Origin: Nocardioides alkalitolerans DSM 16699
Lineage (GTDB): Bacteria > Actinomycetota > Actinomycetes > Propionibacteriales > Nocardioidaceae
Direction of reading: 5' to 3'
Assembly: GCF_000426525.1 (NCBI RefSeq)
Contig: NZ_KE384533.1
Location: 1,156,562 to 1,220,561, forward strand
DNA length: 64,000 bases
Part shown: positions 33,386 to 41,819 of the stretch, in pieces
Position numbering within the stretch: the stretch's first letter is position 1
Layout of the letters: every line of letters begins with the position of its first letter
Program-made: the position numbers and the translations under genes
The notes under the pieces: model-generated
What the model was told of the DNA's origin: nothing
Databases searched by the model: none
The model's input: the letters and a program-made list of their open reading frames with translations, nothing else

Positions 33386-34989
33386 ACGACGAGTTCACCG
33401 GACCCGCCATCGAGTGGGCGCGCCTCTGGCCCCTCTTCGCCGTCTTCGGCACCGCGCTCGTGGGCGTGGCGGTCGAGGCCTTCGCGCCCCGCAGCGCGCG
33501 TTGCCTGATCCAGTCGAGCGTCGCCGGGGTCGGCCTCGCCGTCGCCCTCGTCGGCACGGTCCTCGTGGCCCTCGAGCTGCCCGAGCGGGCCGGGGGTGCG
33601 GCGCGCGGCGACGTGACCGCGGGCGGCGCGGTCGTCGTCGACGGCCCGACCGTCTTCCTCTGGGGCCTCCTCGTCGTCGTGACCGTCGGCGGCCTGCTGC
33701 TCTTCGCCGAACGTCGCGTCGACGCCGGTCTCCCGGTCTTCGCCGGCCAGGCGTCGCTGCCCCCGGGGTCGACCGCGGGTCCCGGCGGCCCCGGCGAGCC
33801 GTCGTACGAGGACTGGGAGCACACCGAGGTCTACCCGCTCCTCGTCTTCGCGCTCGGCGGCATGATGCTGTTCTGCGCCTCCGGCGACCTGCTGACGATG
33901 TTCGTGGCGCTGGAGATCCTCTCCCTGCCGCTCTACCTGCTGTGCGGGCTGGCGCGCCGTCGTCGCCTGCTGAGCCAGGAGGCGGCGATGAAGTACTTCC
34001 TCCTCGGCGCCTTCTCGTCGGGCTTCTTCGTCTACGGCATGGCGCTGGTCTACGGCTACGCCGGCACGCTCAACCTGGCCGGCGTCGCGGTGGCGGTCCG
34101 GGCCGGCGGCGGCCAGGAGGTGCTGCTGCTCGTCGGGGCCGCGATGGTGATGGTGGCGCTGCTGTTCAAGGTGGGCGCGGTGCCGTTCCACTCCTGGACC
34201 CCGGACGTCTACCAGGGCGCCCCGACCGCCGTGACGGCCTACATGGCCGCCGCCACCAAGATCGCCGCGTTCGGCGCGATCCTCCGGTTCCTCTACGTCG
34301 GTCTCGGCGACGCGCGCTGGGACTGGGCGCCGCTGCTGTGGGTCGTCGCGATCCTCACGATGCTCGGCGGCGTCGTGCTCGCCGTCGGCCAGACGGAGAT
34401 CAAGCGGCTGCTCGCCTACTCCTCGATCGCCCACACGGGCTTCCTGCTCACCGGGGTGCTCGGGCTCCAGGCCTCCGGCGACCTCGCCGAGGGCCAGATC
34501 AGCTCGCTGCAGGCGGTGCTCTTCTACCTGGCGACCTACGGCGTCGCGACCGTCGGCATCTTCGCGGTCACCACGCTGGTGCGCGACCCGGGCGGCGAGG
34601 CCGGCTCGGTGGCGCGCTGGACCGGTCTGGGACGCACCTCGCCGCTGGTGGCCGGAGCCTTCGCGGTCTTCCTGCTGAGCCTCGCCGGCATCCCGCTCAC
34701 CGCGGGCTTCGTCGGCAAGTGGTCGGTGTTCGCCTCGGCGGCCGGCGCGGGGGCCTGGCCCGTGGTGGCGGTGGCCATCACGAGCAGCATCATCGCCGTC
34801 TACTTCTACGTGCGGCACATCGTCACGATGTTCTTCGCGGACCCGCCGGAGGACGCTCCCGTGGTGGTCGTGCCGTCGCCGCTGACCTCGGTCACCATCG
34901 CGGTGGCGCTCATCGTGACGGTCGCGCTCGGCGTCGTACCCGGCCCGTTGCTGGATCTCGCCGGTCATGCAGGACAATTCGTCAGGTGA
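33382..34989 (+). CDS. nuoN: NADH-quinone oxidoreductase subunit N
   Basis: A 535-residue antiporter-like pump subunit (ND2 type). MFVALEILSLPLYLLCGLAR (about 174-193) holds the key glutamate. LLFKVGAVPFHSWTPDVYQGAPT (about 260-282) holds the middle lysine. About 14 helices. A loop of about 40 residues after the third helix (QASLPPGSTAGPGGPGEPSYEDW) is Pro/Gly rich. Last nuo gene; its stop overlaps the start of the isoprenoid synthase by 4 bp (GTGA). Confidence 0.96.
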   Translation: MNDEFTGPAIEWARLWPLFAVFGTALVGVAVEAFAPRSARCLIQSSVAGVGLAVALVGTVLVALELPERAGGAARGDVTAGGAVVVDGPTVFLWGLLVVVTVGGLLLFAERRVDAGLPVFAGQASLPPGSTAGPGGPGEPSYEDWEHTEVYPLLVFALGGMMLFCASGDLLTMFVALEILSLPLYLLCGLARRRRLLSQEAAMKYFLLGAFSSGFFVYGMALVYGYAGTLNLAGVAVAVRAGGGQEVLLLVGAAMVMVALLFKVGAVPFHSWTPDVYQGAPTAVTAYMAAATKIAAFGAILRFLYVGLGDARWDWAPLLWVVAILTMLGGVVLAVGQTEIKRLLAYSSIAHTGFLLTGVLGLQASGDLAEGQISSLQAVLFYLATYGVATVGIFAVTTLVRDPGGEAGSVARWTGLGRTSPLVAGAFAVFLLSLAGIPLTAGFVGKWSVFASAAGAGAWPVVAVAITSSIIAVYFYVRHIVTMFFADPPEDAPVVVVPSPLTSVTIAVALIVTVALGVVPGPLLDLAGHAGQFVR

Positions 34990-36002
34990 GCACCAACGCA
35001 CCCGGTCTGGCCCTCCCCGTCACCGACGCCGTCCTCTCCGACCGGCTGCGGGAGCGCATGACCGTCGTCGAGAAGGCCCTGAACGGTCACGTGCAGGGCC
35101 GTGCCCGCTACGTCACCGAGGCGGCCAGCCACCTGCTCGAGGCGGGCGGCAAGCGGTTCCGCCCGCTGCTGGTGCTGCTGGCGGCCGAGGCCGGACCCAC
35201 GCCCGAGGCCGACGAGGTCGTCACGGCGGCCTGCGTGGTCGAGCTGACCCACCTCGCGTCGCTCTACCACGACGACGTGATGGACGAGGCGCTGCTGCGC
35301 CGCGGGGCCGACTCGGCCAACGCGCGGTGGGACAACCTGGTCGCGATCCTCACCGGTGACTTCCTCTTCGCCCGATCGTCGGAGCTGACGGCCGACCTGG
35401 GCCCGGACGCCGTGCGCATCCAGGCCGAGACGTTCGGCCGGCTCGTCGAGGGCCAGATCATGGAGACGGTGCCGCCCGAGCCCGGCGCGGACCCCGTCGC
35501 CCACCACCTCGACGTCGTCGCCGGCAAGACGGGCTCGCTCATCGCGACCTCGGCCCGGTACGGCGCGATGTTCGGCGGCGCGAGCCCCGAGGTCGTGGCG
35601 GCGCTGACGGCGTACGGCGAGATCGTCGGCACGGCCTTCCAGCTCTCCGACGACATCCTCGACATCGCCTCGGAGTCGGGGGAGTCCGGCAAGACGCCCG
35701 GCACCGACCTCCGCGAGGGCGTGCCGACGCTGCCCGTGCTCTACGCCCAGGCGTCCACCGACCCGGCCGACGCGCGACTCCAGTCGCTGCTCGACCCGCG
35801 GGTCAGCGACCTGGCCACCGACGACGCCCTGCACGCCGAGGCCCTCACGCTGCTGCGCACGCACCCGGCGATCGCTCAGGCCCGGGCGTACGTCGTGGCC
35901 CGCTCCGCCGAGGCGAAGGCCCACCTCGACGTGCTGCCCGCCGGGCCCGTGCGCGGCGCCCTCGAGGCGTTCGCCGACATCGTCGCGACCCGCTCGGCCT
36001 GA
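34986..36002 (+). CDS. Long-chain polyprenyl diphosphate synthase
   Basis: A 338-residue trans-isoprenyl diphosphate synthase that makes the C35-C50 side chain for menaquinone. GGKRFRPLLVLL (about 54-65) is the IPP-binding segment. The first aspartate-rich motif is DDVMD (96-100). The second is DDILD (222-226). Two residues before the first motif the residue is tyrosine (LYHDD, Y94) and five before it is alanine (A91), consistent with a small-residue-lined long product tunnel. Exact chain length cannot be read reliably. GTG at 34986 overlaps nuoN, so side-chain supply is co-transcribed with complex I. Confidence 0.9.
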   Translation: MSTNAPGLALPVTDAVLSDRLRERMTVVEKALNGHVQGRARYVTEAASHLLEAGGKRFRPLLVLLAAEAGPTPEADEVVTAACVVELTHLASLYHDDVMDEALLRRGADSANARWDNLVAILTGDFLFARSSELTADLGPDAVRIQAETFGRLVEGQIMETVPPEPGADPVAHHLDVVAGKTGSLIATSARYGAMFGGASPEVVAALTAYGEIVGTAFQLSDDILDIASESGESGKTPGTDLREGVPTLPVLYAQASTDPADARLQSLLDPRVSDLATDDALHAEALTLLRTHPAIAQARAYVVARSAEAKAHLDVLPAGPVRGALEAFADIVATRSA

Positions 36003-36058
36003 GGCCGGACCCGTCCGCTCCCGTCCGGTTCGGTCCAGGTAGGGGCCGTCGACCGTCG

Positions 36059-36116
36059 CCCGGAGTGCGTGGATTCACGTTGCTCGCGCGCGGAGGATGA
36101 ATCTGCGCACTCCGGG
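36059..36116. terminator. Hairpin terminator after the nuo operon
   Basis: CCCGGAGTGCG and CGCACTCCGGG form exact 11-bp arms. Inside them, GATTCA and TGAATC extend the stem after 2-nt bulges. It lies 57 bp past the polyprenyl synthase stop. Confidence 0.8.
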
Positions 36117-36217
36117 CTCTGCCTGCCGGAGGTGAGAACGCTCGGGGATCGTCCGAACGTTCGTACGGCGTGCAGCGCGCGGCTCGCGTCGCGGTGAACC
36201 CAGCGGTGTGTGGCGTC

Positions 36218-36278
36218 CGCGGTGTGTGGCGGACGGGTGCTGGTAGAGGCCGCTCGGCGGAGCAGGCGTCCGCCACAC
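36218..36278. repeat. 61-bp palindromic repeat, copy 1
   Basis: Arms GTGTGGCGGACG and CGTCCGCCACAC close a 31-nt loop that itself contains GCTCGGCGGAGC. Copy 2 (36291-36351) differs by one base in the loop. The arm core is shared with the palindrome at 18430. Confidence 0.9.
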
Positions 36279-36290
36279 TTCCGACCGGGC

Positions 36291-36351
36291 CGCGGTGTGT
36301 GGCGGACGGGTGCTGGTAGGGGCCGCTCGGCGGAGCAGGCGTCCGCCACAC
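36291..36351. repeat. 61-bp palindromic repeat, copy 2
   Basis: Same unit and orientation as 36218-36278 with one base difference (GGTAGG for GGTAGA in the loop), 12 bp further on. Complete conservation of both arms suggests selection or recent copying. Confidence 0.9.
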
Positions 36352-36414
36352 CGCCGTCCGACGCGACGCACTCCGCCGTCTGACCCTCCGTGCCCCGAGA
36401 CGCACCCAGACGCA

Positions 36415-36452
36415 CCGAGCCGGCACGCCCCGTGAGGGACGTGCCGGCTCGG
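36415..36452. terminator. Hairpin terminator after phoX
   Basis: CCGAGCCGGCACG and its exact complement form 13-bp arms around a 12-nt loop that can add three more pairs (CCC with GGG). It lies 17 bp beyond the phoX stop on the minus strand. Confidence 0.85.
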
Positions 36453-36468
36453 GCGGCGTCGTACGTGG

Positions 36469-38616
36469 TCAGAACTTGTAGTTGACCGCCACCCCGGGGC
36501 GCGGGAACCGGTGGGTGTGGGGCCAGGTGCCCAGCGGCTGGGCGAACGTGCCGCCCTCGCCCGGGTGCTGCACGGCGAGCCACACGGTGCGGTCGCCGTG
36601 GGTGATGAGCGGGCCGCAGGCCTCGGCGCCGATCGGCACGGTGAGGAACTGCTCGACCTTGCCGCGGTTCGGTCCGGCGACGGGCACGCGGAAGATGCCG
36701 TCGTTGGAGCCGAGCACGTTGCCGTCGGTCGACACCCAGAGGTTGCCCTGGGAGTCGAAGGCCAGGTTGTCGGGGCAGCTGATGGGGCTGACCCGGTTCT
36801 TCGGGAACCCGGCGAAGTAGGTCTCCGGGGCCGCGGGGTCGCCGCAGACCAGCAGGAGGCGCCAGACGAAGGTCGCGCCGGTGTGCTGGTCGTCGATCTC
36901 GAGCACGTAGCCGTTGCGGTTGCCCGCCGCGCTCCGCAGGGGCCCGCCGGGCGTGTCCCGCACCATCGAGCTGCCGACGGGGTTGGCCTCGTCGGTGGGG
37001 TACGACGTGCCGCGGTTCGAGTTGTTCGTCAGCGCGACGTAGATCTTGCCCGAGACGGGGTTCGGCTCGACGTCCTCGGGGCGGTCCATGCGCGTGGGCT
37101 GCACCGCGTCGGCCGCGAGCCGGGTGTGCACGAGCACCTCGGCGACGCTGAAGCCGGGCACGAAGCTGCGGGTGTTGCTGGTCAGCGGGATCCACTGGCC
37201 GGTGCCGTCGAACTGGCCGTCGGCGGAGCCGTCGCCGGTCAGCTTCGCCACGAACAGCGAGCCCTTGCTGAGCAGGGTCTTGTTGTGGGCGCGGGCCGCG
37301 GCCGACGTGCCCGGGTCGAAGCGACCCTCGGAGATGAACTTGTAGAGGTAGTCGCCGCGCTCGTCGTCACCCATGTAGGCGATCACCCGGCCGTTGCGGG
37401 CGACGAGCACGTTGGCGCCCTCGTGCTTGAAGCGGCCCAGCATCGTGTGCTTCACGGGCGCCTCCCCGGGGGAGTACGGGTCGACCTCGACCACCCAGCC
37501 GAAGCGGTTCGGCTCGTTGGGCTCCTTGGCGAGGTCGAAGCGGTCCCACGTCTGGTGCCAGCCGCGCGAGCCCTCGGCGGTGATGCCGTAGCGCGCGTAC
37601 GCCGCGGCGTGGCTCGCGGGGATCTCGCCCTCGGTGCCGAAGTACTGGTTGAAGTTCTCCTCACCCGACAGCACCGTGCCCCACGGCGTCGTGCCGCCGG
37701 CGCAGTTGTTGAGCGTGCCGAGCACGCGGGTGCCGGTCGGGTCGGCGCTCGTCTTGAGCATGTCGTGGCCGGCGACCGGGCCGTCGACCGTGAAGGGCGT
37801 CTCGCCCGTGATGCGGCGGTTGTAGCGGGCGCGGTCGTTGCTGACGATCCAGCCGCCGGCGGTGGCGTTGGCGCGCTGGATCTGCACGACCGACATGCCG
37901 TGCGACATCAGCGCGATGCGACGCTGCTCCTCGTCGGTGTAGAGACCGGCGGGGAACATCAGCTCCTCGTTCGTGTACTCGTGGTTCACCACGAGCAGCG
38001 CCTTCGTCGGCTGGGTGGTGTTGAGCACGCCGACGTAGTCGCAGTTGTAGCCGAACTGCTGGGCCGCGGTCTCGGGCGTCTGGCGCAGCACGTTGAACGC
38101 CGGGGCGCCGGCGACGACCGGGTCGCCCCAGGCGATGACGAGGCCGGAGTGGTAGCCCGGCGGCACCGTGACCTCGTCGCGCTTGTTGGGCGCGACGGGC
38201 CGGAAGGCGTCGGTCGAGACCATCTTGCCGCGGACGGCGCCCCGCGTGGCGGCGCCGGCGTTCCAGAAGTTGTCGGCCGCGGCGGCGGGGGAGGCGTGCC
38301 CCAGCACCAGGGCGCCGGCGCCGACGGCCGCGCCACCGAGCACGGCGCGGCGGGCGAGGGCGGTGTCGATGACGGAGCGCACGTGCTCGTTGCCCGAGGT
38401 GTTCGGCTCCGGCTTGTCGCACGCGTTGCCGCAGCGGTAGAAGCACGTGGCCCAGCTGCGCGAGCCGTGCGGGCCACCGCGGCGCTCGGCGGGCCAGAGC
38501 GGGAGGGTGCGGCGCTTGCGCGCCGGCTCGGCGGGGGCGGCGTCGTGGCCGTCGTGGGCGCCGCAGCACGAGGTGGCGGCGGTGTTCTGGGGGTCGTGCA
38601 GAGGGGTGGTGCTCAT
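36469..38616 (-). CDS. phoX: PhoX-family alkaline phosphatase (DUF839), Tat-exported
   Basis: A 715-residue secreted phosphatase of the PhoX/DUF839 family, which in known members is a Ca/Fe-dependent monoester hydrolase. A Tat signal begins at the twin arginines R89-R90 (ARRAVLGGAAVGAGALVLG) with an Ala-rich cleavage region near 110-115. Before it lies an unusually long leader of about 85 residues with cysteines at 17, 18, 58, 62 and 66 (CCGAHDGHD, TCFYRCGNACD). Conserved catalytic-domain pieces include NHEYTNEELMFPAG, LSGEENFNQYFG, DRPEDVEPNP and PDNLAFDSQGNLW. ATG at 38616 is chosen; upstream frame is Arg/Pro-rich and not protein-like. Confidence 0.9.
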   Translation of the reverse strand: MSTTPLHDPQNTAATSCCGAHDGHDAAPAEPARKRRTLPLWPAERRGGPHGSRSWATCFYRCGNACDKPEPNTSGNEHVRSVIDTALARRAVLGGAAVGAGALVLGHASPAAAADNFWNAGAATRGAVRGKMVSTDAFRPVAPNKRDEVTVPPGYHSGLVIAWGDPVVAGAPAFNVLRQTPETAAQQFGYNCDYVGVLNTTQPTKALLVVNHEYTNEELMFPAGLYTDEEQRRIALMSHGMSVVQIQRANATAGGWIVSNDRARYNRRITGETPFTVDGPVAGHDMLKTSADPTGTRVLGTLNNCAGGTTPWGTVLSGEENFNQYFGTEGEIPASHAAAYARYGITAEGSRGWHQTWDRFDLAKEPNEPNRFGWVVEVDPYSPGEAPVKHTMLGRFKHEGANVLVARNGRVIAYMGDDERGDYLYKFISEGRFDPGTSAAARAHNKTLLSKGSLFVAKLTGDGSADGQFDGTGQWIPLTSNTRSFVPGFSVAEVLVHTRLAADAVQPTRMDRPEDVEPNPVSGKIYVALTNNSNRGTSYPTDEANPVGSSMVRDTPGGPLRSAAGNRNGYVLEIDDQHTGATFVWRLLLVCGDPAAPETYFAGFPKNRVSPISCPDNLAFDSQGNLWVSTDGNVLGSNDGIFRVPVAGPNRGKVEQFLTVPIGAEACGPLITHGDRTVWLAVQHPGEGGTFAQPLGTWPHTHRFPRPGVAVNYKF

Positions 38617-38802
38617 TCCCGGGAAGCTCCTCGGATCGTCGGGGAGAAAGAGGGGCCGCGCGGTCGCAGCCAGGCGCAACCTAGGAGCGCCCGCGTGCGG
38701 GGCGGCGAACCCCGGGCGACGCCGAGGTGAACGCGGGCCAGCCACCGGGCGCCGGGGCGCGGCCGTGCCGGGCGGCGACCGGAGGGCGACCGGGGAGCCG
38801 CG

Positions 38803-39744
38803 TCAGGTGGCCGTGGCGGCCGTGGCCGCGACCCGCAGGTGACGGCGGTGGCGCACCATCTCGACCGTGAAGATCGCGAGCGCCAGCCAGACGAGGGTGA
38901 AGCCGATCCAGCGGCTGGCGGGCATCTCCTCGCCGAACCAGAGGATGCCGAGGGCGAACTGGCACAACGGCGCGAGGTACTGCAGCAGCCCGAGCACGAC
39001 CATGGGCACCCGCGTGGCGGCACCGCCGAAGAGGAGCAGCGGGATGGCCGTGATGATGCCGCTGGCGGCGAAGATCGCGGCGTGGCCCGGGCCCTGCGAC
39101 CCGAAGACCGCACCGCCCGTGACGCCGAGGAACACGACGTACGCCGTGGCGAACGGCAGCACGAAGGCCGTCTCGATCGCGAGGCTCTCGACCGCGCCGA
39201 CGTCGGCGGTCTTCTTGACGAGGCCGTAGGTGCCGAAGCTGAAGGCGAGCACCAGCGCGACCCACGGGAGGCGCCCGTAGTCGACCGTGAGCACGACGAC
39301 GGCGACGCCGGCGACCCCGATCGCCGCCCACTGCAGCGGTCGCAGGCGCTCCCCGAGCAGGAGCACGCCCATGAGCACGGTGACCAGCGGGTTGATGAAG
39401 TAGCCGAGGGAGGTCTCCAGCACGTGCCCGGAGCTCACGCCGTAGATGAACATGCCCCAGTTGATGCTGATCGTGAGGGCCGCCAGGGCGAGCAGCCCCA
39501 TGGTGCGGGGACGGCTCAGCAGGGCGCGGACGGCCGCCGTACGGCGCAGCACGACCACCAGCAGGCCCATCGTCACCGCCGACCACAGCATGCGCTGGGC
39601 GAGGATCTCGAGGGGACCCGCCGGCTCGAGGAGCGGGAAGTAGAGCGGGAAGACGCCCCAGAGCAGGTAGGCCGCGAAGCCCATCGCCACGCCCGGACCG
39701 ACGGCCGACGCGGCGGTCGGGCGGGTGGTCTCCGAGGTCGTCAC
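38803..39744 (-). CDS. rarD: RarD-type EamA (DMT) permease
   Basis: A 313-residue membrane protein with ten helices, two EamA halves. The RarD hallmarks are AAYLLWGVFPLYFPLL (about 24-39), EILAQRMLWS (about 46-55), SINWGMFIYGVSSGHVLETSLGYFINPL (about 92-119) and LQYLAPLCQFALGILWFGE (about 249-267). RarD homologues are linked to chloramphenicol sensitivity, and the true substrate is unknown. Divergent from the sulfate operon across 171 bp. Confidence 0.88.
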   Translation of the reverse strand: MTTSETTRPTAASAVGPGVAMGFAAYLLWGVFPLYFPLLEPAGPLEILAQRMLWSAVTMGLLVVVLRRTAAVRALLSRPRTMGLLALAALTISINWGMFIYGVSSGHVLETSLGYFINPLVTVLMGVLLLGERLRPLQWAAIGVAGVAVVVLTVDYGRLPWVALVLAFSFGTYGLVKKTADVGAVESLAIETAFVLPFATAYVVFLGVTGGAVFGSQGPGHAAIFAASGIITAIPLLLFGGAATRVPMVVLGLLQYLAPLCQFALGILWFGEEMPASRWIGFTLVWLALAIFTVEMVRHRRHLRVAATAATAT

Positions 39745-39832
39745 GCGGCGATCCTAGGGCCGCGCCGCCCGGCCCTCCCTATCGCAGATCGCGGGGGCAC
39801 CGCACCGGATCCACCACATGGACACCGGAGGA

Positions 39833-39865
39833 GTCGAGACGATAAAGAAACCTAGGCTTCTCGAC
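39833..39865. promoter_or_regulatory. Inverted repeat in the sulfate-operon promoter region
   Basis: GTCGAGA (39833-39839) and TCTCGAC (39859-39865) flank an AT-rich 19-nt stretch containing TAGGCT (39853), a plausible -10. It lies about 50 bp before the binding-protein start and may be the operator of a sulfur-responsive regulator. Confidence 0.4.
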
Positions 39866-39915
39866 ATTGATCACTCGGGCCGCCCGCATCGGCCCGCCGG
39901 AAAAAGGTGTCCGTC

Positions 39916-40953
39916 ATGTTCCAGCTCTCCACCACCCGCCGCACGCTGCTCGTCGGTGCCGTCGCCACGTCCATGGCCGCGACCCTGGCGTCCTGCGCGA
40001 GCGCCGGCGGCAACGGCGGCGACAGCGCCGACGGCGACACGCTGCACATCGTCGGCTTCGCGGTGCCCGAGGAGGCCAACGAGGCGATCGAGGCCAAGTT
40101 CGTCGAGACGCCCGAGGGCGAGGGCGTCAGCTTCTCCGGCTCGTACGGCGCCTCGGGCGACCAGAGCCGCAAGGTCGTCGACGGCGCGGACGCCGACTAC
40201 GTGCACTTCTCGCTCGAGGGCGACGTGACCCGCCTGGTCGACGCGGGCCTCGTCGCCGAGGACTGGAACGCCGGCGAGAACGCGGGCATCGTCTCGCGCT
40301 CCGTCGTCGTGCTGATCGTGCCCGAGGGCAACCCCGACAACATCCAGGGCTGGGACGACCTGACCCGCGACGACGTCAGCGTCATCACCCCCGACCCCGA
40401 CTCCTCGGGCTCGGCGCGCTGGAACATCCTCGGTGCCTACGGCCACGCGCTGGCCGAGGGCAAGACCGAGGAGGAGGCCAACGAGTTCCTCACCGACATC
40501 TTCGCCAACGTCACGCAGTGGGCCGGCAGCGGCCGCCAGGCGACGGAGGCCTTCGACAACGGCCTCGGCAACGTGCTCATCAGCTACGAGAACGAGGCGA
40601 TCCTGGCCCGCCAGCAGGGGCGTGAGTACGACTACATCGTGCCCGACAACACCCTGCTCATCGAGAACCCGGGCGCCGTCACGACCGACGCCATCCCGGC
40701 CGCGCAGGACTGGCTCGACTTCGTGCTCAGCGAGGAGGGCCAGACCGAGTTCGTGCGCACCGGCTTCCGCCCGGTCATCGACGGCATCGACATCGACGTC
40801 GAGGGCGCCAACGACCCGAGCAACCCGTTCCCCGAGCCGGCCAACCTGCTCACCATCGCCGACGACTTCGGCGGCTGGAGCGCCACCAACGAGAAGTTCT
40901 TCGCCGACGGCGCCCTGATCCAGCAGCTGCGCCAGGCGGCCCGCGACCGATGA
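39916..40953 (+). CDS. Sulfate/thiosulfate ABC transporter substrate-binding lipoprotein
   Basis: A 345-residue periplasmic-type binding protein. The signal peptide (about 1-27, TRRTLLVGAVATSMAATLASC) ends in a lipobox with LASC, so it is probably a lipoprotein anchored outside the membrane. The mature part has the sulfate-binding protein family segments YGASGDQSRKVVDGADADYV (about 73-92), TPDPDSSGSARWNIL and ITEN-like YENEAILARQQG. ATG at 39916 is preferred over GTG at 39907 because the GGAAAAAGG ribosome-binding site overlaps the GTG and is correctly spaced from the ATG. Overlaps cysT by ATGA. Confidence 0.9.
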   Translation: MFQLSTTRRTLLVGAVATSMAATLASCASAGGNGGDSADGDTLHIVGFAVPEEANEAIEAKFVETPEGEGVSFSGSYGASGDQSRKVVDGADADYVHFSLEGDVTRLVDAGLVAEDWNAGENAGIVSRSVVVLIVPEGNPDNIQGWDDLTRDDVSVITPDPDSSGSARWNILGAYGHALAEGKTEEEANEFLTDIFANVTQWAGSGRQATEAFDNGLGNVLISYENEAILARQQGREYDYIVPDNTLLIENPGAVTTDAIPAAQDWLDFVLSEEGQTEFVRTGFRPVIDGIDIDVEGANDPSNPFPEPANLLTIADDFGGWSATNEKFFADGALIQQLRQAARDR

Positions 40954-41819
40954 GCTCCACCCTCTCCACGCCCTCGGGCACCCCGGCCCCGTCCGGGAAG
41001 GGCCCGGCGAAGGTCCGCCGGGCCCGCCCCAAGGACGCGCTCACCCCGGCGGCCGGACTCGGCCTCGGGGTGGCGCTCATCTGGTTCAGCCTGCTCGTGC
41101 TGCTGCCGCTCTCCGCGGTGGTGCTGACGGCCTTCGACGACGGCTGGTCGACGTTCGCCTCGACGCTGACCGACCGCGACACCCGGTCGGCGCTGCTGCT
41201 CACGGTGGGGGAGGCTGCGCTGGTCACCCTGGTGAACGTCGTCGTCGGCACCGTCATCGCGTGGGTGCTCGTGCGCGACCAGTTCATCGGCAAGCGGCTG
41301 CTCGAGGTGGTCATCGACGTGCCGTTCGCGCTGCCGACGATCGTCGCCGGCCTCGTGCTGCTCAGCCTCTACGGCCCGCGCAGCCCGGTGAGCGTCAACG
41401 TCGTCGGCACCCGGACCGGCATCTTCCTGGCCCTGCTGTTCGTGACCCTGCCGTTCATCGTGCGCACGGTGCAGCCGGTGCTCCAGGAGCTCGACGCCGA
41501 CGTCGAGGAGGCAGCAGCCTCCCTGGGCGCCAGCCAGTTCACGATCCTGCGGCGCATCGTCCTGCCGAGCCTCGCACCCGCGATCGCCGCGGGCGCCTCG
41601 CTCGCCTTCGCGCGGGCGATCAGCGAGTTCGGCTCGCTGGTGCTCATCGCGGGCAACATCCCGGGCGAGACCGAGGTGGCGTCGCTGAAGATCCTCAAGT
41701 TCATCGAGGGCGACAACTACGCGGCGGCGGCGTCGGTCGCGTTCCTGCTGCTGCTCGTGGCGACCGTCGTCATCGCGGCGCTCGACGTGATCTCGCGGAG
41801 GGTGGCACGCCGTGGCTGA
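40950..41819 (+). CDS. cysT: Sulfate ABC transporter permease CysT
   Basis: A 289-residue inner-membrane permease with six helices. The EAA loop that docks the ATPase is EEAAASLGASQFTILRRIVLPSLAPAIAAG (about 187-216), with the conserved Gly. The order binding protein-CysT-CysW-CysA is typical. Start ATG 40950 overlaps the upstream stop. It overlaps cysW by 8 bp. Confidence 0.93.
   Translation: MSSTLSTPSGTPAPSGKGPAKVRRARPKDALTPAAGLGLGVALIWFSLLVLLPLSAVVLTAFDDGWSTFASTLTDRDTRSALLLTVGEAALVTLVNVVVGTVIAWVLVRDQFIGKRLLEVVIDVPFALPTIVAGLVLLSLYGPRSPVSVNVVGTRTGIFLALLFVTLPFIVRTVQPVLQELDADVEEAAASLGASQFTILRRIVLPSLAPAIAAGASLAFARAISEFGSLVLIAGNIPGETEVASLKILKFIEGDNYAAAASVAFLLLLVATVVIAALDVISRRVARRG

Larger units (their letters stand above)
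36003..36468. other. Gene-free spacer with terminator pair and palindromic repeats
   Basis: This 466-bp space separates the convergent ends of the nuo/isoprenoid operon and phoX. I see no credible gene. It contains a hairpin for each operon (36059-36116, 36415-36452) and two 61-bp palindromes. The remaining sequence (36117-36217, 36352-36414) shows no structure I can name. Confidence 0.8.

Noticed and set aside
39818..39906. Small peptide ATGGACACCGG... upstream of the sulfate operon
   Set aside because: It covers the promoter and has no ribosome-binding site or conserved look.
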